Assembly (NCBI GenBank): GCA_036502085.1
Contig: DASXZD010000039.1
Coordinates: 1 to 25,286, forward strand
Direction of reading: 5' to 3'
Origin: PALSA-505 sp036502085
Lineage (GTDB): Bacteria > Actinomycetota > Actinomycetes > Streptosporangiales > Streptosporangiaceae
DNA length: 25,286 nt
Part shown: in pieces, positions 14,856-22,283 of the stretch
Layout of the letters: every line of letters begins with the position of its first letter
How positions within the stretch are numbered: the stretch's first letter is position 1
Program-made: the position numbers and the translations under genes
Notes under the pieces: generated by a model
The model's input: the letters and a program-made list of their open reading frames with translations, nothing else
Database searches by the model: none
What the model was told of the DNA's origin: nothing

Positions 14856-14883
14856 GTAGCTATCGCTACTTGCGTGGCGCAAG
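14856..14883 (-). promoter_or_regulatory. modABC promoter region with palindromic candidate operator
   Basis: A perfect inverted repeat CTTGCG-TGG-CGCAAG occupies 14869-14883, 23 bp upstream of the modA ATG. Between them lies TAGCTA (14857-14862 read on the minus strand), a plausible -10 box. An inverted repeat here would overlap the -35 region, a typical repressor position. It does not resemble the enterobacterial ModE site. Confidence 0.5.
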
Positions 14884-14942
14884 AAGACTTGACCATGCTG
14901 ACCGGTGGCCGGGGTTGTGCTCTAGGGCCGCGCCGGGCCGTC

Positions 14943-14948
14943 TAGCCT
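14943..14948 (+). promoter_or_regulatory. Candidate -10 box (TAGCCT) for a leaderless transcript
   Basis: TAGCCT ends nine bases before the ATG at 14958, and no ribosome site precedes that ATG. This spacing is what leaderless actinobacterial transcripts show. No clear -35 was found. Confidence 0.35.
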
Positions 14949-14957
14949 GGGCAGATC

Positions 14958-16403
14958 ATGGACAGCCTGGATGCGGTCGTCGTCGGAGCGGGGCCGAACG
15001 GGCTGACCGCGGCCATCACGCTGGCCAGCCAAGGGCTCGGCGTGCGGGTTTACGAGGCGGCGGCGACCGTCGGCGGCGGGGCCAGGACCGAGGCGCTGAC
15101 GCTGCCGGGCTTCCGGCACGACCCGTGCTCGGCCGTGCACCCGCTCGGCATCGGATCGCCGGTGCTGACCAGGCTCCCGCTGCGCCGGCACGGGCTGCGC
15201 TGGCTGCACCCGCCGGTGCCGCTGGCGCACCCGTTCCCCGACGGGTCGGCCGCCGTGCTCGACCGCTCGGTGCGCGAGACCGTGGCCAGCCTCGGCGAGG
15301 ACGCGCGGGCCTACCGGCGGCTGGTCGCGCCGTTCCACGGCCGCTGGGACCAGCTGGCCGGCGACCTGCTCCGCCCGCAGCTCGGCGGGCGGCCGGCGCA
15401 CCCGCTGCGGCTGGCCCTCTTCGGGCTGCGCTCGGCGCTGCCGGCCGCGGCGCTGGCCAGCACGGTCTTTCGGGGGGAGCGGGCCAGGGCGCTGCTGGCC
15501 GGGCTGGCCGGGCACGGGATGGCCCCGCTGACCTCGCCCGCGTCGGCGGCGTTCGGGCTGCTGCTGGCGATCGCCGGCCACGAGGTCGGCTGGCCGGTGG
15601 CGGCGGGTGGCTCGCAGGCGATCTCGAACGCGCTGGCCGCGCACCTGACCGAGCTCGGCGGCGAGATCGTGACGGGCTATCAGGTCCGCTCTTGGCAGGA
15701 TCTTCCGAACGCACGCGCCGTGCTCTTCGACACTGCGCCGCAGGCACTGGCCCGGATCGCCGGCCGCGAGCTGCCGTCCGGGTACGCCCGGCGGCTGGCC
15801 CGCCGCAGGCGCGGCCCGGGCGTCTTCAAGATCGACTACGCGCTGGCCGGGCCGATGCCGTGGACCGCCCGGGCCGCGCGCCGGGCCGGCACGGTACATC
15901 TCGGGCCGGCCTACGGCGACATCGCCGCGGCGCTGCGCGCCGTCGCGCACGGGGCGGCGCCCGACCCGCCGTTCCTGATCGCCGCGCAGCCGTGCGTGGC
16001 CGACCCGTCGCGGGCCCCGGCCGGGCGTCATGTGCTCTGGGTCTACGGCCACGTGCCCAACGGCTGGACCGGCGATGCGACGGCGGCCACCGAGCGCCAC
16101 CTCGACCGGTTCGCGCCGGGCTTCCGCGATCTCGTACTGGCCCGCGCCGTGGCCGGGCCGGCGCAGGTCGAGGCGCGCAACGCCAACTACGCGGGCGGCG
16201 ACATCGGCTGCGGCAGCTTCGGCGGCTTGCACGGGGTGGCCCGGCTGCGGCAGGTCCCGTACGCGACGCCTAATCCGGCGATCTACCTCTGCTCGGCCGC
16301 CACGCCGCCGGGTCCCGGGGTCCACGGGGCGTGCGGGTATCACGCAGCGCGGAGCGTGCTGGAGCGTGCGTTCGGAAGAAAATTTGTGCCTTTTACATCT
16401 TGA
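14958..16403 (+). CDS. Phytoene-desaturase-like FAD-dependent oxidoreductase
   Basis: A 481-aa flavoprotein of the phytoene dehydrogenase-related (CrtI/COG1233) group. The FAD-binding motif VVVGAGPNGLTAAITLASQG (residues 7-26) is followed by the acidic EAAATVGGGARTEALTLPGF, which matches the family's E-x-x-x-x-x-GG-x-R-T pattern. A C-terminal segment with YLCSAATPPGPGVHGACGYHAA is the usual second FAD-contact region. The group includes carotenoid desaturases but also many uncharacterised oxidoreductases acting on lipids or quinones. No carotenoid genes (crtB, crtE) are nearby, so a carotenoid role is not supported. It diverges from modABC and overlaps the 3' end of the sugar permease gene by 11 bp in the opposite direction. 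Confidence 0.87.
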   Translation: MDSLDAVVVGAGPNGLTAAITLASQGLGVRVYEAAATVGGGARTEALTLPGFRHDPCSAVHPLGIGSPVLTRLPLRRHGLRWLHPPVPLAHPFPDGSAAVLDRSVRETVASLGEDARAYRRLVAPFHGRWDQLAGDLLRPQLGGRPAHPLRLALFGLRSALPAAALASTVFRGERARALLAGLAGHGMAPLTSPASAAFGLLLAIAGHEVGWPVAAGGSQAISNALAAHLTELGGEIVTGYQVRSWQDLPNARAVLFDTAPQALARIAGRELPSGYARRLARRRRGPGVFKIDYALAGPMPWTARAARRAGTVHLGPAYGDIAAALRAVAHGAAPDPPFLIAAQPCVADPSRAPAGRHVLWVYGHVPNGWTGDATAATERHLDRFAPGFRDLVLARAVAGPAQVEARNANYAGGDIGCGSFGGLHGVARLRQVPYATPNPAIYLCSAATPPGPGVHGACGYHAARSVLERAFGRKFVPFTS

Positions 16404-17244
16404 TGGCCCCGCCCATGGCGGACCGGATGAAATAGCGCTGGGTGGCGACGAACAGCGCCAGGATAGGCAGGCTGGCGATGACGATGCCCGCCGCGAGCAG
16501 CGTCCAGTCGCTCTCGTTCGCGCCGAAGAAGGAGAACAGCCCGCGGCTGACCGGGAACAGCGACGGGTTCACCAGGAACACGACCGGCCCGATGATGTCG
16601 TTCCACACGCCGAGCATCGAGTACAGGAACGTGATCAGCAGGCCGGACCAGGTCAGCGGGGCGATGACCCGCAGCAGGTAGCGCAGGTAGCCGCAGCCCT
16701 CGCTCAGCGCGGCCTCGTCGAGCTCGCGCGGCACGGCCGCGATGAACCCGGCCAGCAGCACCACGCCGAGCGGCAGCCCCGGCTCGACGTGCAGCACGAT
16801 GTAGCCGATCCGGCTGTCGTACAGGTGCAGATCCCGCGCCTCGATGAACAGCGGGATGATCGACAGCGGCAGGAACAGGCCCACCACGATCAGCGCGTAC
16901 AGCGCGTTCGACCCGGCGACCAGGCGGCGGGCAATGGGGAACGCGATCAGCAGGCTAAGCACAGTGGTCAGGGCGGCCGCGGCGACCGAGTACAGCACGG
17001 TGTTGAGCAGCTCGGGGCCGAGATCGCCCTGGTTCCACACCTGGGAGAAGTTGCTAGCGGCCGGGTGCGCCGACGGGGTGAGCGGGTCGCTGAGGAAGTG
17101 GCTGGCCGGCTCCAGCGAGACCATGATGATGTACAGCACGGGCAGGAAGAACAGCAGCACGATCAGCACGCCGGTGAGGATCCGCGAGGCCAGCGCATAC
17201 CGGCCCGCGCGGCGGGCGGCCGGGACTGCGGCCTGCGCGCTCAC
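16393..17244 (-). CDS. Carbohydrate ABC transporter permease (MalG-like)
   Basis: Inner-membrane permease of 283 aa with six predicted helices; the first is ILTGVLIVLLFFLPVLYIIM. The ATPase-docking EAA loop is DEAALSEGCGYLRYLLRVIAPL (about residues 186-207), followed by SGLLITFLYSMLGVWND, as in MalG/CUT1 proteins. The C-terminus (ATQRYFIRSAMGGAIKM) matches the family ending (F-x-G-x-x-G-A-x-K). The GTG at 17244 overlaps the stop of the previous gene as GTGA, so coupling is likely; an alternative ATG at 17259 adds five residues. Last gene of a three-gene operon. The 3' end overlaps the convergent oxidoreductase gene. Confidence 0.9.
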   Translation of the reverse strand: MSAQAAVPAARRAGRYALASRILTGVLIVLLFFLPVLYIIMVSLEPASHFLSDPLTPSAHPAASNFSQVWNQGDLGPELLNTVLYSVAAAALTTVLSLLIAFPIARRLVAGSNALYALIVVGLFLPLSIIPLFIEARDLHLYDSRIGYIVLHVEPGLPLGVVLLAGFIAAVPRELDEAALSEGCGYLRYLLRVIAPLTWSGLLITFLYSMLGVWNDIIGPVVFLVNPSLFPVSRGLFSFFGANESDWTLLAAGIVIASLPILALFVATQRYFIRSAMGGAIKM

Positions 17245-18230
17245 GAGGTGATCCGCCATTCGCGCATCCGCAGGTAGCGCTGCAGCGGCAGCGCCACGAC
17301 CAGCGTGAGCACGAACAGCGCCACGCTCACCGCGGCACCGTAGCCGAGGTTCGCCGACAGCCCGAACGCGTTGTTGAACGCGAGCATGCCGAGCGTGTTC
17401 GTCGAGTACTGCCCGTCGGTCAGGATGTAGATCAGGTTGTAGGTGGTGAACGAGCCGATCACGGCCAGCAGCACGTTGACCGTCATGGCCGGGGCGAGCA
17501 GCGGCAGCGTGATCCGGCGCAGCCGGGTCCAGCGGCCCACGCCGTCCAGGCTGGCCGCCTCGTAGACGTCGGCCCCGATCGACTTGAGGCCGCCGATGAA
17601 CACCAGCGTGGTGAAGCCCAGGTTCTGCCAGATCTGCACGCCGATGACCAGCGGCAGCGCCACGCCCGACTGGCCGAAGAACGCGGAGTTGGTGCCGAAC
17701 GCGCTCAGCAGCGAGCTGGCCGGGCCCTGCGCCGGGTCGAAGATCAGGATCCAGATCAGCCCGACCACGGTCACGCCGAGCACGATCGGCAGGAAGACCA
17801 GCACGCGCAGCACGCTGTCGGTCCGCCTGCTGCCCTGCAGCCGGTGCGCCAGCATCAGCCCCAAGGCGTTCTGCAGCACGGTGACCCCGGCCACGAAGAA
17901 GACCGTGATCCACAGGGCCGAGACGAACCCGGGGCGTTCGGTGGTCAGCATGGCCCGGTAGTTGGCCAGGCCGGAGAACGAGGTCGTCGAGCCGGCCAGC
18001 CCGGAGTAGTTGGTCAGCGAGACCAGCACGTTGGCCAGGGCGGGCACGAGCCCGAACAGCGCGTACACGGCCAGCCCGAGCAGCAGCCCGAGCCGCATCG
18101 TCCAGGCCGATCCCCTCGACAGCAGGCGGGCGCTGGAGCCCGGCCGAGATGGCCGGGCTCGCGGGCGCCGGCGCCCGGGGCGATCGTCTGCGCTGGTCGC
18201 GCGGCCGGGCGCGAGGCGCAGTGAGGTCAC
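17241..18230 (-). CDS. Carbohydrate ABC transporter permease (MalF-like)
   Basis: Inner-membrane permease of 329 aa, partner of the MalG-like protein. After an Arg/Pro-rich leader of about 40 residues, helix 1 is LGLLLGLAVYALFGLVPALANVLV, then SLTNYSGLAG. The EAA loop YEAASLDGVGRWTRLRRITLP is near residue 225. The frame is open further upstream, but the GTG at 18230 overlaps the stop of the binding-protein gene as GTGA and the upstream residues are antisense-like low complexity, so 18230 is chosen. No ATPase gene is in the operon; actinomycete CUT1 importers commonly share a single MsiK-type ATPase encoded elsewhere. Confidence 0.9.
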   Translation of the reverse strand: MTSLRLAPGRATSADDRPGRRRPRARPSRPGSSARLLSRGSAWTMRLGLLLGLAVYALFGLVPALANVLVSLTNYSGLAGSTTSFSGLANYRAMLTTERPGFVSALWITVFFVAGVTVLQNALGLMLAHRLQGSRRTDSVLRVLVFLPIVLGVTVVGLIWILIFDPAQGPASSLLSAFGTNSAFFGQSGVALPLVIGVQIWQNLGFTTLVFIGGLKSIGADVYEAASLDGVGRWTRLRRITLPLLAPAMTVNVLLAVIGSFTTYNLIYILTDGQYSTNTLGMLAFNNAFGLSANLGYGAAVSVALFVLTLVVALPLQRYLRMREWRITS

Positions 18231-19564
18231 CCGGTCTGCCAGCCGCTCTGGTACTTGGCCTCGGCCTGCTGCGGGGTCATCTTGCCCTGGATGACGTCGA
18301 GTTGCGGGGTCGACCAGTTGGTGACCTCGTCCCAGTACGCGCCGCTGGTCGGCAGCGCGGGATAGGCCACGTCCTGGTTCACGCCCTTGCCGAACCACGG
18401 GCCGAGCACGCTCGCGGCGAAGTTGGAGTACGTGCCGGTCTTCTCCGACGGCGAGATCCCGGTGATGTCGACGTACTGGTCATAGATCTTGGGGGTGGCG
18501 AAGAAGGCCAGCCACTTCATCGCCGCCGCCTTGTTGGGCGCGTGCTTGAGCACCGCGAACGCCAGGTCGCCCTTGAGGAACGGCTGGTTGTTGCTGGCCG
18601 TGTTGCTGCCCGGCAGCGGGAAGAAGCCGACCTTGAGGCCGGGGTTGGCCTGGTGCACCGACGCCAGGTCCCAGGAGCCGTCGAGCAGCATGGCCGCCGC
18701 GCCGTGCGCGAACTGGCCGGGCATGCCCTCCCACGGGACGCCGGTGTAGTTGGGCTCGAGGTAGGCCCCGATCGCCTTCTCTTCCTGCATGACCGTGGTG
18801 AAATGCGGGTCGGTCCACTTCACCGAGCCGTTCTCCAGGTCCAGCGCCAGGTTGTGATTCGGGACGTACGGGTACCACAGGTCGGCTATCAGCGGCCAGT
18901 ACAGGAACTGCAGGTAGATAGGCCCGACGTCGCCGAGCCCATCGTAGAGCGGGGTGACGCGGTGCGCCTTGAGCGTGGCGCACAGGGCGAGGAACTGGCT
19001 GTAGGTCGTCGGCGGGCTCAGGTGATACTTCGCGAAGATCGCCTGGTTGTAGAAGACGCCCTCCTGGTATGAGCCGGACTCGAGTGCATCGGTCTGTCCC
19101 TTGTAGGTCTCCACCGAGATCGCGCTCGGCGAGAGATCCTTGAGGAACGGCTGGCCGTTCAGCGGCTCGAACACGCCGTTGCTGCTCCAGTACTGGAAGT
19201 TGCTCTCCTTGCTGCGGGTCGGGCTGAGCGGCATCGGCTGCACCGGGAGGACGTTCGTGATGATGTCGGCCGTGCCGGCGTCGACGCTCGTCTCCTCCAG
19301 CTGGGCGTAGGGGCCGTTGACGTTCGCGGCGGTCTGCAGCTGGACCTTGATATTCGGGTACTTCTGGTGGAACTCCGCATCGATCTTCGTGATCGCGGTC
19401 ACGGCCGGCGGGTTCACCCAGGTGATGATCTTTAGCGTGCCGGCGCCGCTGCTGTTCGAGCCGGACGATCCGCAGGCGGCCAGCCCGGCGGCCGCCAAGA
19501 CGGCGGCGGCGAGGGCGGCGGTGTTACGCCGCAGGATCGTTGCCGGCCTCGTTCCTCTATGCAT
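18227..19564 (-). CDS. Sugar ABC transporter substrate-binding lipoprotein
   Basis: Extracellular solute-binding protein (family 1, CUT1 sugar type), 445 aa. The signal peptide ends in a lipobox LAAC with Cys31, then a Ser/Gly-rich linker. The mature start LKIITWVNPPAVTAITKIDAEF fits the family, as do KYPNIKVQLQTA and the later MLLDGSWDLASVH, a hallmark of the hinge region. The sugar cannot be predicted; aromatic residues are frequent (WPLIADLWYPY), as in oligosaccharide binders. The ATG at 19564 is preceded by only a weak ribosome site. First gene of the operon; the promoter must lie in the AT-richer gap upstream. No LacI-type regulator gene is adjacent. Confidence 0.92.
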   Translation of the reverse strand: MHRGTRPATILRRNTAALAAAVLAAAGLAACGSSGSNSSGAGTLKIITWVNPPAVTAITKIDAEFHQKYPNIKVQLQTAANVNGPYAQLEETSVDAGTADIITNVLPVQPMPLSPTRSKESNFQYWSSNGVFEPLNGQPFLKDLSPSAISVETYKGQTDALESGSYQEGVFYNQAIFAKYHLSPPTTYSQFLALCATLKAHRVTPLYDGLGDVGPIYLQFLYWPLIADLWYPYVPNHNLALDLENGSVKWTDPHFTTVMQEEKAIGAYLEPNYTGVPWEGMPGQFAHGAAAMLLDGSWDLASVHQANPGLKVGFFPLPGSNTASNNQPFLKGDLAFAVLKHAPNKAAAMKWLAFFATPKIYDQYVDITGISPSEKTGTYSNFAASVLGPWFGKGVNQDVAYPALPTSGAYWDEVTNWSTPQLDVIQGKMTPQQAEAKYQSGWQTG

Positions 19565-19659
19565 GTCACGACCGCTTTCTGTGTCAGGGGAGCCCGCCCA
19601 GCCCAGCCGATGAGGGCCGCGCCGTGGGTCCGGCCGAGCACAAAGGCCGTGCTGGTGGC

Positions 19660-19703
19660 GTTAAGATATCACGCAGCCATTCAGGTATATATACATACTT
19701 AAC
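19660..19703. promoter_or_regulatory. AT-rich inverted repeats upstream of the sugar transporter operon
   Basis: GTTAAG (19660-19665) pairs with CTTAAC (19698-19703), and between them lies the perfect 10-bp palindrome GTATATATAC (19685-19694). This is the most A+T-rich stretch of the gap, about 100-140 bp upstream of the transporter start, suitable for a promoter with operator. Confidence 0.45.
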
Positions 19704-19854
19704 CGCCCATGTTCGGGCATTTGGGTCGGATCGCGCCGTGCAGCCTCCTCCTGAACTGCTATCACTCAGCCGCGCTCGACCCGGCCGGGGATCTGGGCGC
19801 CCGGGGGGATTGACTTGCTACTGACGCGCGTGTCAAATTTCGGGGCGCGCGTAC

Positions 19855-19883
19855 TTGACGAGGCGGCCCGGCTTTGATAAACC
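19855..19883 (+). promoter_or_regulatory. Candidate promoter for the 20009 regulator gene
   Basis: TTGACG (19855-19860), 17 bp, then TAAACC (19878-19883). The -35 is strong and the -10 weak. It abuts the inverted repeat at 19884-19897. An upstream alternative is TTGACT at 19810-19815. No gene is recognised anywhere in 19565-20008. Confidence 0.4.
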
Positions 19884-19897
19884 ATGGCACATGCCAT
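19884..19897. promoter_or_regulatory. Inverted repeat ATGGCA-CA-TGCCAT (site A)
   Basis: Six-base perfect arms, two-base spacer. A near-identical site (13 of 14 bases) occurs at 22804-22817. It lies just downstream of the candidate -10, a repressor position, upstream of the XRE gene. Confidence 0.55.
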
Positions 19898-19922
19898 TGG
19901 CGTTGTATCATCGCTGATGCGC

Positions 19923-19941
19923 ATGGAACATGCATGTCCAT
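19923..19941. promoter_or_regulatory. Palindrome ACATGCATGT with flanking ATGG/CCAT arms
   Basis: The perfect 10-bp core (19928-19937) is extended by ATGG and CCAT, each one base from the core. It is 26 bp after site A and 68 bp before the XRE start, so this leader has at least two dyad elements. Confidence 0.4.
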
Positions 19942-19952
19942 TCACTTCAGGC

Positions 19953-19966
19953 TGCAACCCCCGTGT
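19953..19966 (+). promoter_or_regulatory. 14-mer TGCAACCCCCGTGT shared with the 8855 site
   Basis: Exact match to the minus-strand sequence at 8868-8855. Here it is 43 bp upstream of the XRE/DUF5753 start and points toward it. Confidence 0.4.
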
Positions 19967-20008
19967 CAACCGAGCGTGCACGGCTGAGTTCGGAGAGGAG
20001 GGGGCGCT

Positions 20009-20857
20009 GTGGCGGGTGCTAGTCCGACGCTCCGCCAGCGAGAGCTTGGCACACGTCTGCGGAACCTGCGCAACGCACTTGGCCTGACCGTCGAGGACGT
20101 GGGGGAGAAACTGCTGTGTTCTCCTACGAAAATCAGCCGGATGGAGACGGGGGCCCGCCGGCCGAGCTTGCGGGACGTCCGGGATCTGTGCAATCTCTAC
20201 GGCGTTGGAGAGGTAGCCACCGTCGAGTTCATGAATCTAGCCCGAGAGGCCCGGGAACAGGGCTGGTGGATGCAATATGATGACCTAAACCTCACGCCGT
20301 ACATCGGGCTGGAGGAGGTCGCTGCATCAATCAGCAGTTTCTCGATGTTCCATGTTCCCGCGCTCCTGCAGACGGAGGAGTACGCGCGGGCGATAATCAC
20401 TGGCATAGCGCCCAAGATGGACGCGGCTATACATAAGCAGCGGGTCGAAGCCAGGCTCAAGCGCCAGCAGATACTACAGCGGCCCAGCCCACCTAGGTAT
20501 CGCGTTCTGATAGACGAGGCAGTGCTGCATCGCCCGGTGGGCGGCTCGGCGGTGATGGGCGCTCAACTCGACAAGATTCTCGGGTATGAGCGGGCCGGTT
20601 TGGTGACGGTGCAGGTCATCCCCTTTGATGTCGGCGCGCACGCTGCTCAGGATAGTAACTTCGTGCTCCTCGAATTCGATGCGTCACTCGCGCCGGTTGT
20701 GTTCGTGGAGGGACTGATCAAGCAGCAGTATCACGAGCGCAAGGTTGACGTGGACCGTTACCAAGAGGCGATTGAGTACCTGCGTGACGCTGCGCTGCGC
20801 CCGAGGGAATCTGTTCGGCGCATTGCTGATATGCAGCAGCATTACGCGGCTGGGTAG
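20009..20857 (+). CDS. XRE-family regulator with DUF5753 C-terminal domain
   Basis: A 282-aa DNA-binding protein. The XRE helix-turn-helix spans about residues 11-66 (RLRNLRNALGLTVEDVGEKL, then CSPTKISRMETGARRPS). DUF5753 follows, with VPALLQTEEYARAI near residue 113 and RYRVLIDEAVLHRPVGG near 165. The C-terminal VDVDRYQEAIEYLRDAAL is typical. The GTG at 20009 has a strong GAGGAGGGGG ribosome site. Codon use is looser than in the flanking genes, with more A- and T-ending codons, as in acquired DNA. Two DUF397 genes follow on the same strand; XRE/DUF5753 plus DUF397 is a recurrent actinomycete pair in which the regulator acts with or on the small protein. Confidence 0.93.
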   Translation: MAGASPTLRQRELGTRLRNLRNALGLTVEDVGEKLLCSPTKISRMETGARRPSLRDVRDLCNLYGVGEVATVEFMNLAREAREQGWWMQYDDLNLTPYIGLEEVAASISSFSMFHVPALLQTEEYARAIITGIAPKMDAAIHKQRVEARLKRQQILQRPSPPRYRVLIDEAVLHRPVGGSAVMGAQLDKILGYERAGLVTVQVIPFDVGAHAAQDSNFVLLEFDASLAPVVFVEGLIKQQYHERKVDVDRYQEAIEYLRDAALRPRESVRRIADMQQHYAAG

Positions 20858-20903
20858 TAAGCTTCTCCGGTAGTCTCCAATCGGTCCAATGAAAGGTAAG
20901 GCG

Positions 20904-21116
20904 ATGTCAATATTTCCATCGGCCCCGGGGGACTCCCCGTGGCACGTATCCAGCGCGTGCGAAAGTGGCGCATGCGTCATGGTAGCGCGCCGGGGTGATG
21001 CTGTGGTATTTGGGAATACGAGCCGTCCTGATGGGCCGGTTGCCAAGTACACATGGGCTGAATGGGACGAGTTTCTCGCGGGTGTCAAGCGAGGCGACTT
21101 CGACGATCTGTTTTAG
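20904..21116 (+). CDS. DUF397 domain protein
   Basis: A 70-aa small protein of the DUF397 family. The pattern is W-x-x-S, then ACESGACVMVARRGDAVVF in place of the usual G-x-C-V-E-V-A, then NTSRPDGP, and the ending YTWAEWDEFLAGVKRGDFD, which matches the family W-x-x-F-x-x-x-x-x-G-x-F/D terminus. ATG 20904 is preferred to ATG 20889 because an AAAGG site precedes it at proper spacing. It lies 46 bp after the XRE gene and is followed by a strong terminator, so the pair is one transcription unit. DUF397 proteins are the usual partners of XRE/DUF5753 regulators and are discussed as regulatory antagonists in Streptomyces. Confidence 0.88.
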   Translation: MSIFPSAPGDSPWHVSSACESGACVMVARRGDAVVFGNTSRPDGPVAKYTWAEWDEFLAGVKRGDFDDLF

Positions 21117-21134
21117 TTCTTCTGTAGCAAAGGG

Positions 21135-21163
21135 GGGCCGACGAATCGTCGGCCCTCTTTGTT
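21135..21163 (+). terminator. Rho-independent terminator after the DUF397 gene
   Basis: Perfect inverted repeat with arms GGGCCGACGA and TCGTCGGCCC (21135-21155) followed by TCTTTGTT. It closes the XRE-DUF397 unit. Confidence 0.85.
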
Positions 21164-21180
21164 ATGCGGATTTGGTGCAC

Positions 21181-21209
21181 TTTGGTTGCTCTTCTCGTGT
21201 GACTAGCGT
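21181..21209 (+). promoter_or_regulatory. Weak candidate promoter for the second DUF397 gene
   Basis: TAGCGT (21204-21209), again inside CTAGCGT, is 17 bp after a poor -35 (TTTGGT). It lies downstream of the terminator, so a separate promoter is expected here. Confidence 0.3.
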
Positions 21210-21246
21210 CTTCAGCGCCGCAAAGTTTGACAAGCAGGGAAGCGGC

Positions 21247-21495
21247 ATGCTTCGATCGGAGCATCGAACTGGCGTTCTTGTGGCTTTTGGGGGCGTAGTG
21301 GGTGGTGTACCGGGTGGGTATGTGTGGCATCAAGGCATAAAGTGCGATGGGGGATCGTGTGTCGAGGTCGCACGCATCGACGAGTCGGTGATCATGCGCA
21401 GCACGGTGAATCCCGATGTCACTCTCACCGTAAACCGTGATGAGTGGCGCGAGTTCCTGGCCGGAGCCAAGGTCGGCTGCTTCGACGAACTCTGA
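21247..21495 (+). CDS. Second DUF397 domain protein
   Basis: An 82-aa protein. The DUF397 core begins near residue 25 (YVWHQGIKCDGGSCVEVARID), then TVNPDVTLTVNRDEWREFLAGAKVGCFD, clearly the family pattern and better conserved at G-x-C-V-E-V-A than the first copy. The first 24 residues (MLRSEHRTGVLVAFGGVVGGVPGG) are Gly/Val-rich and atypical; the true start could be a later GTG, although ATG 21247 has an AGGGAAG site. It is separated from the first DUF397 gene by a terminator, so it is expressed independently. The two copies are well diverged and so not a recent duplication. Confidence 0.82.
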   Translation: MLRSEHRTGVLVAFGGVVGGVPGGYVWHQGIKCDGGSCVEVARIDESVIMRSTVNPDVTLTVNRDEWREFLAGAKVGCFDEL

Positions 21496-21531
21496 CGCAG
21501 ATACCTGCGCTCGCCGGTCGGGAACGCCGGT

Positions 21532-21550
21532 CGCCCGCGCCTGGCGGGCG
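21532..21550. terminator. GC-rich hairpin after the second DUF397 gene
   Basis: Perfect 7-bp stem CGCCCGC/GCGGGCG with 5-base loop, 37 bp after the stop. No T run follows. Possibly a terminator between the convergent units. No gene is seen in 21496-21704. Confidence 0.35.
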
Positions 21551-21704
21551 CCTCTCAAGATCACTATTACGAAGGCTTGAATTTTGCCCGTATATGAGGG
21601 GATTAGAGGGTGGCCTCGACGATCTCCGGTCACGCTAAATTACTAAAGATCCGTTAAAGGCGCCGGACCTGATCATTAGGCGCGGCCTGCTGTCGGCTTG
21701 CCTA

Positions 21705-22283
21705 TCATCGGCCAACACTGAGTTCGCTTTGTTCACTGTCGACGGGGTCGAGGTCATCGAAGCGCCTGATGACATCCACGGTGACCATGTGCGAACGTCG
21801 TTCGTCGCGGGTGACCTGTACGTCGGCCGCGCGGCACGCGGCACGCAGCACGTCGCGCGCGGCTTCGAAATCCTCAGCGCAGGTGCCGGGCGGGCACCGC
21901 AGGCGGACACGCTCACCGAACCCTTCGCGCGTGACACGCACGATGGCCGGATGGCGGCCTGTCCTGCTCTGGATCCACGCTTCGCGCAGGCCGGCGCGAA
22001 GAAGATGCGGAGTGATTAACTGCCATCCGAAGGCCCTGAGCCGCTCGGACCAGGGGGGCGAGAGCGCGCCGATCATGACGGACAGTCCGACGACGGCGCA
22101 GGCGATCCCGAACGCGTACAGGATGGCCATGAAGAGGACCGCCGCAGCTGTGAGGAGCGCGAGTTCCTTTCGCCATCTCCAGATGAGCACCGGGAGACAA
22201 GCACGGCGCTGCGGAGTTGCCAGTTTGTCCAGGGTGTTCCTGAGTTGCGCCTCACGGCGCCGGGTCGGCCGCTGCCAGTTCAT
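21705..22283 (-). CDS. Membrane protein of actinomycete integrative-element transfer modules
   Basis: A 192-aa protein with a basic N-terminus, one or two hydrophobic helices (about residues 41-75, LALLTAAAVLFMAILYAFGI and VVGLSVMIGAL) and a soluble C-terminal domain. The segment GWQLITPHLLRAGLREAWIQSRTGRHPAIVRVT, followed by GERVRLRCPPGTCAEDFEAARDVLRAAC, matches what I remember of proteins encoded directly upstream of FtsK/TraB translocases in actinomycete AICEs and conjugative plasmids. The family function is unknown, possibly a partner of the translocase at the membrane. The ATG at 22283 overlaps the previous stop by ATGA. The expected downstream FtsK-like gene is absent; the coding run stops at 21705, facing the DUF397 genes. 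The recognition is from memory of the family, not from a search. Confidence 0.7.
   Translation of the reverse strand: MNWQRPTRRREAQLRNTLDKLATPQRRACLPVLIWRWRKELALLTAAAVLFMAILYAFGIACAVVGLSVMIGALSPPWSERLRAFGWQLITPHLLRAGLREAWIQSRTGRHPAIVRVTREGFGERVRLRCPPGTCAEDFEAARDVLRAACRAADVQVTRDERRSHMVTVDVIRRFDDLDPVDSEQSELSVGR

Noticed and set aside
14922..16343. 473-codon minus-strand frame antisense to the FAD oxidoreductase
   Set aside because: Arg/Gly/Gln-rich; the plus strand carries both FAD-binding motifs.
14958..16403. Carotenoid biosynthesis assignment for the FAD oxidoreductase
   Set aside because: No crtB, crtE or other carotenoid genes nearby; the family is broad, so only the fold-level call is kept.
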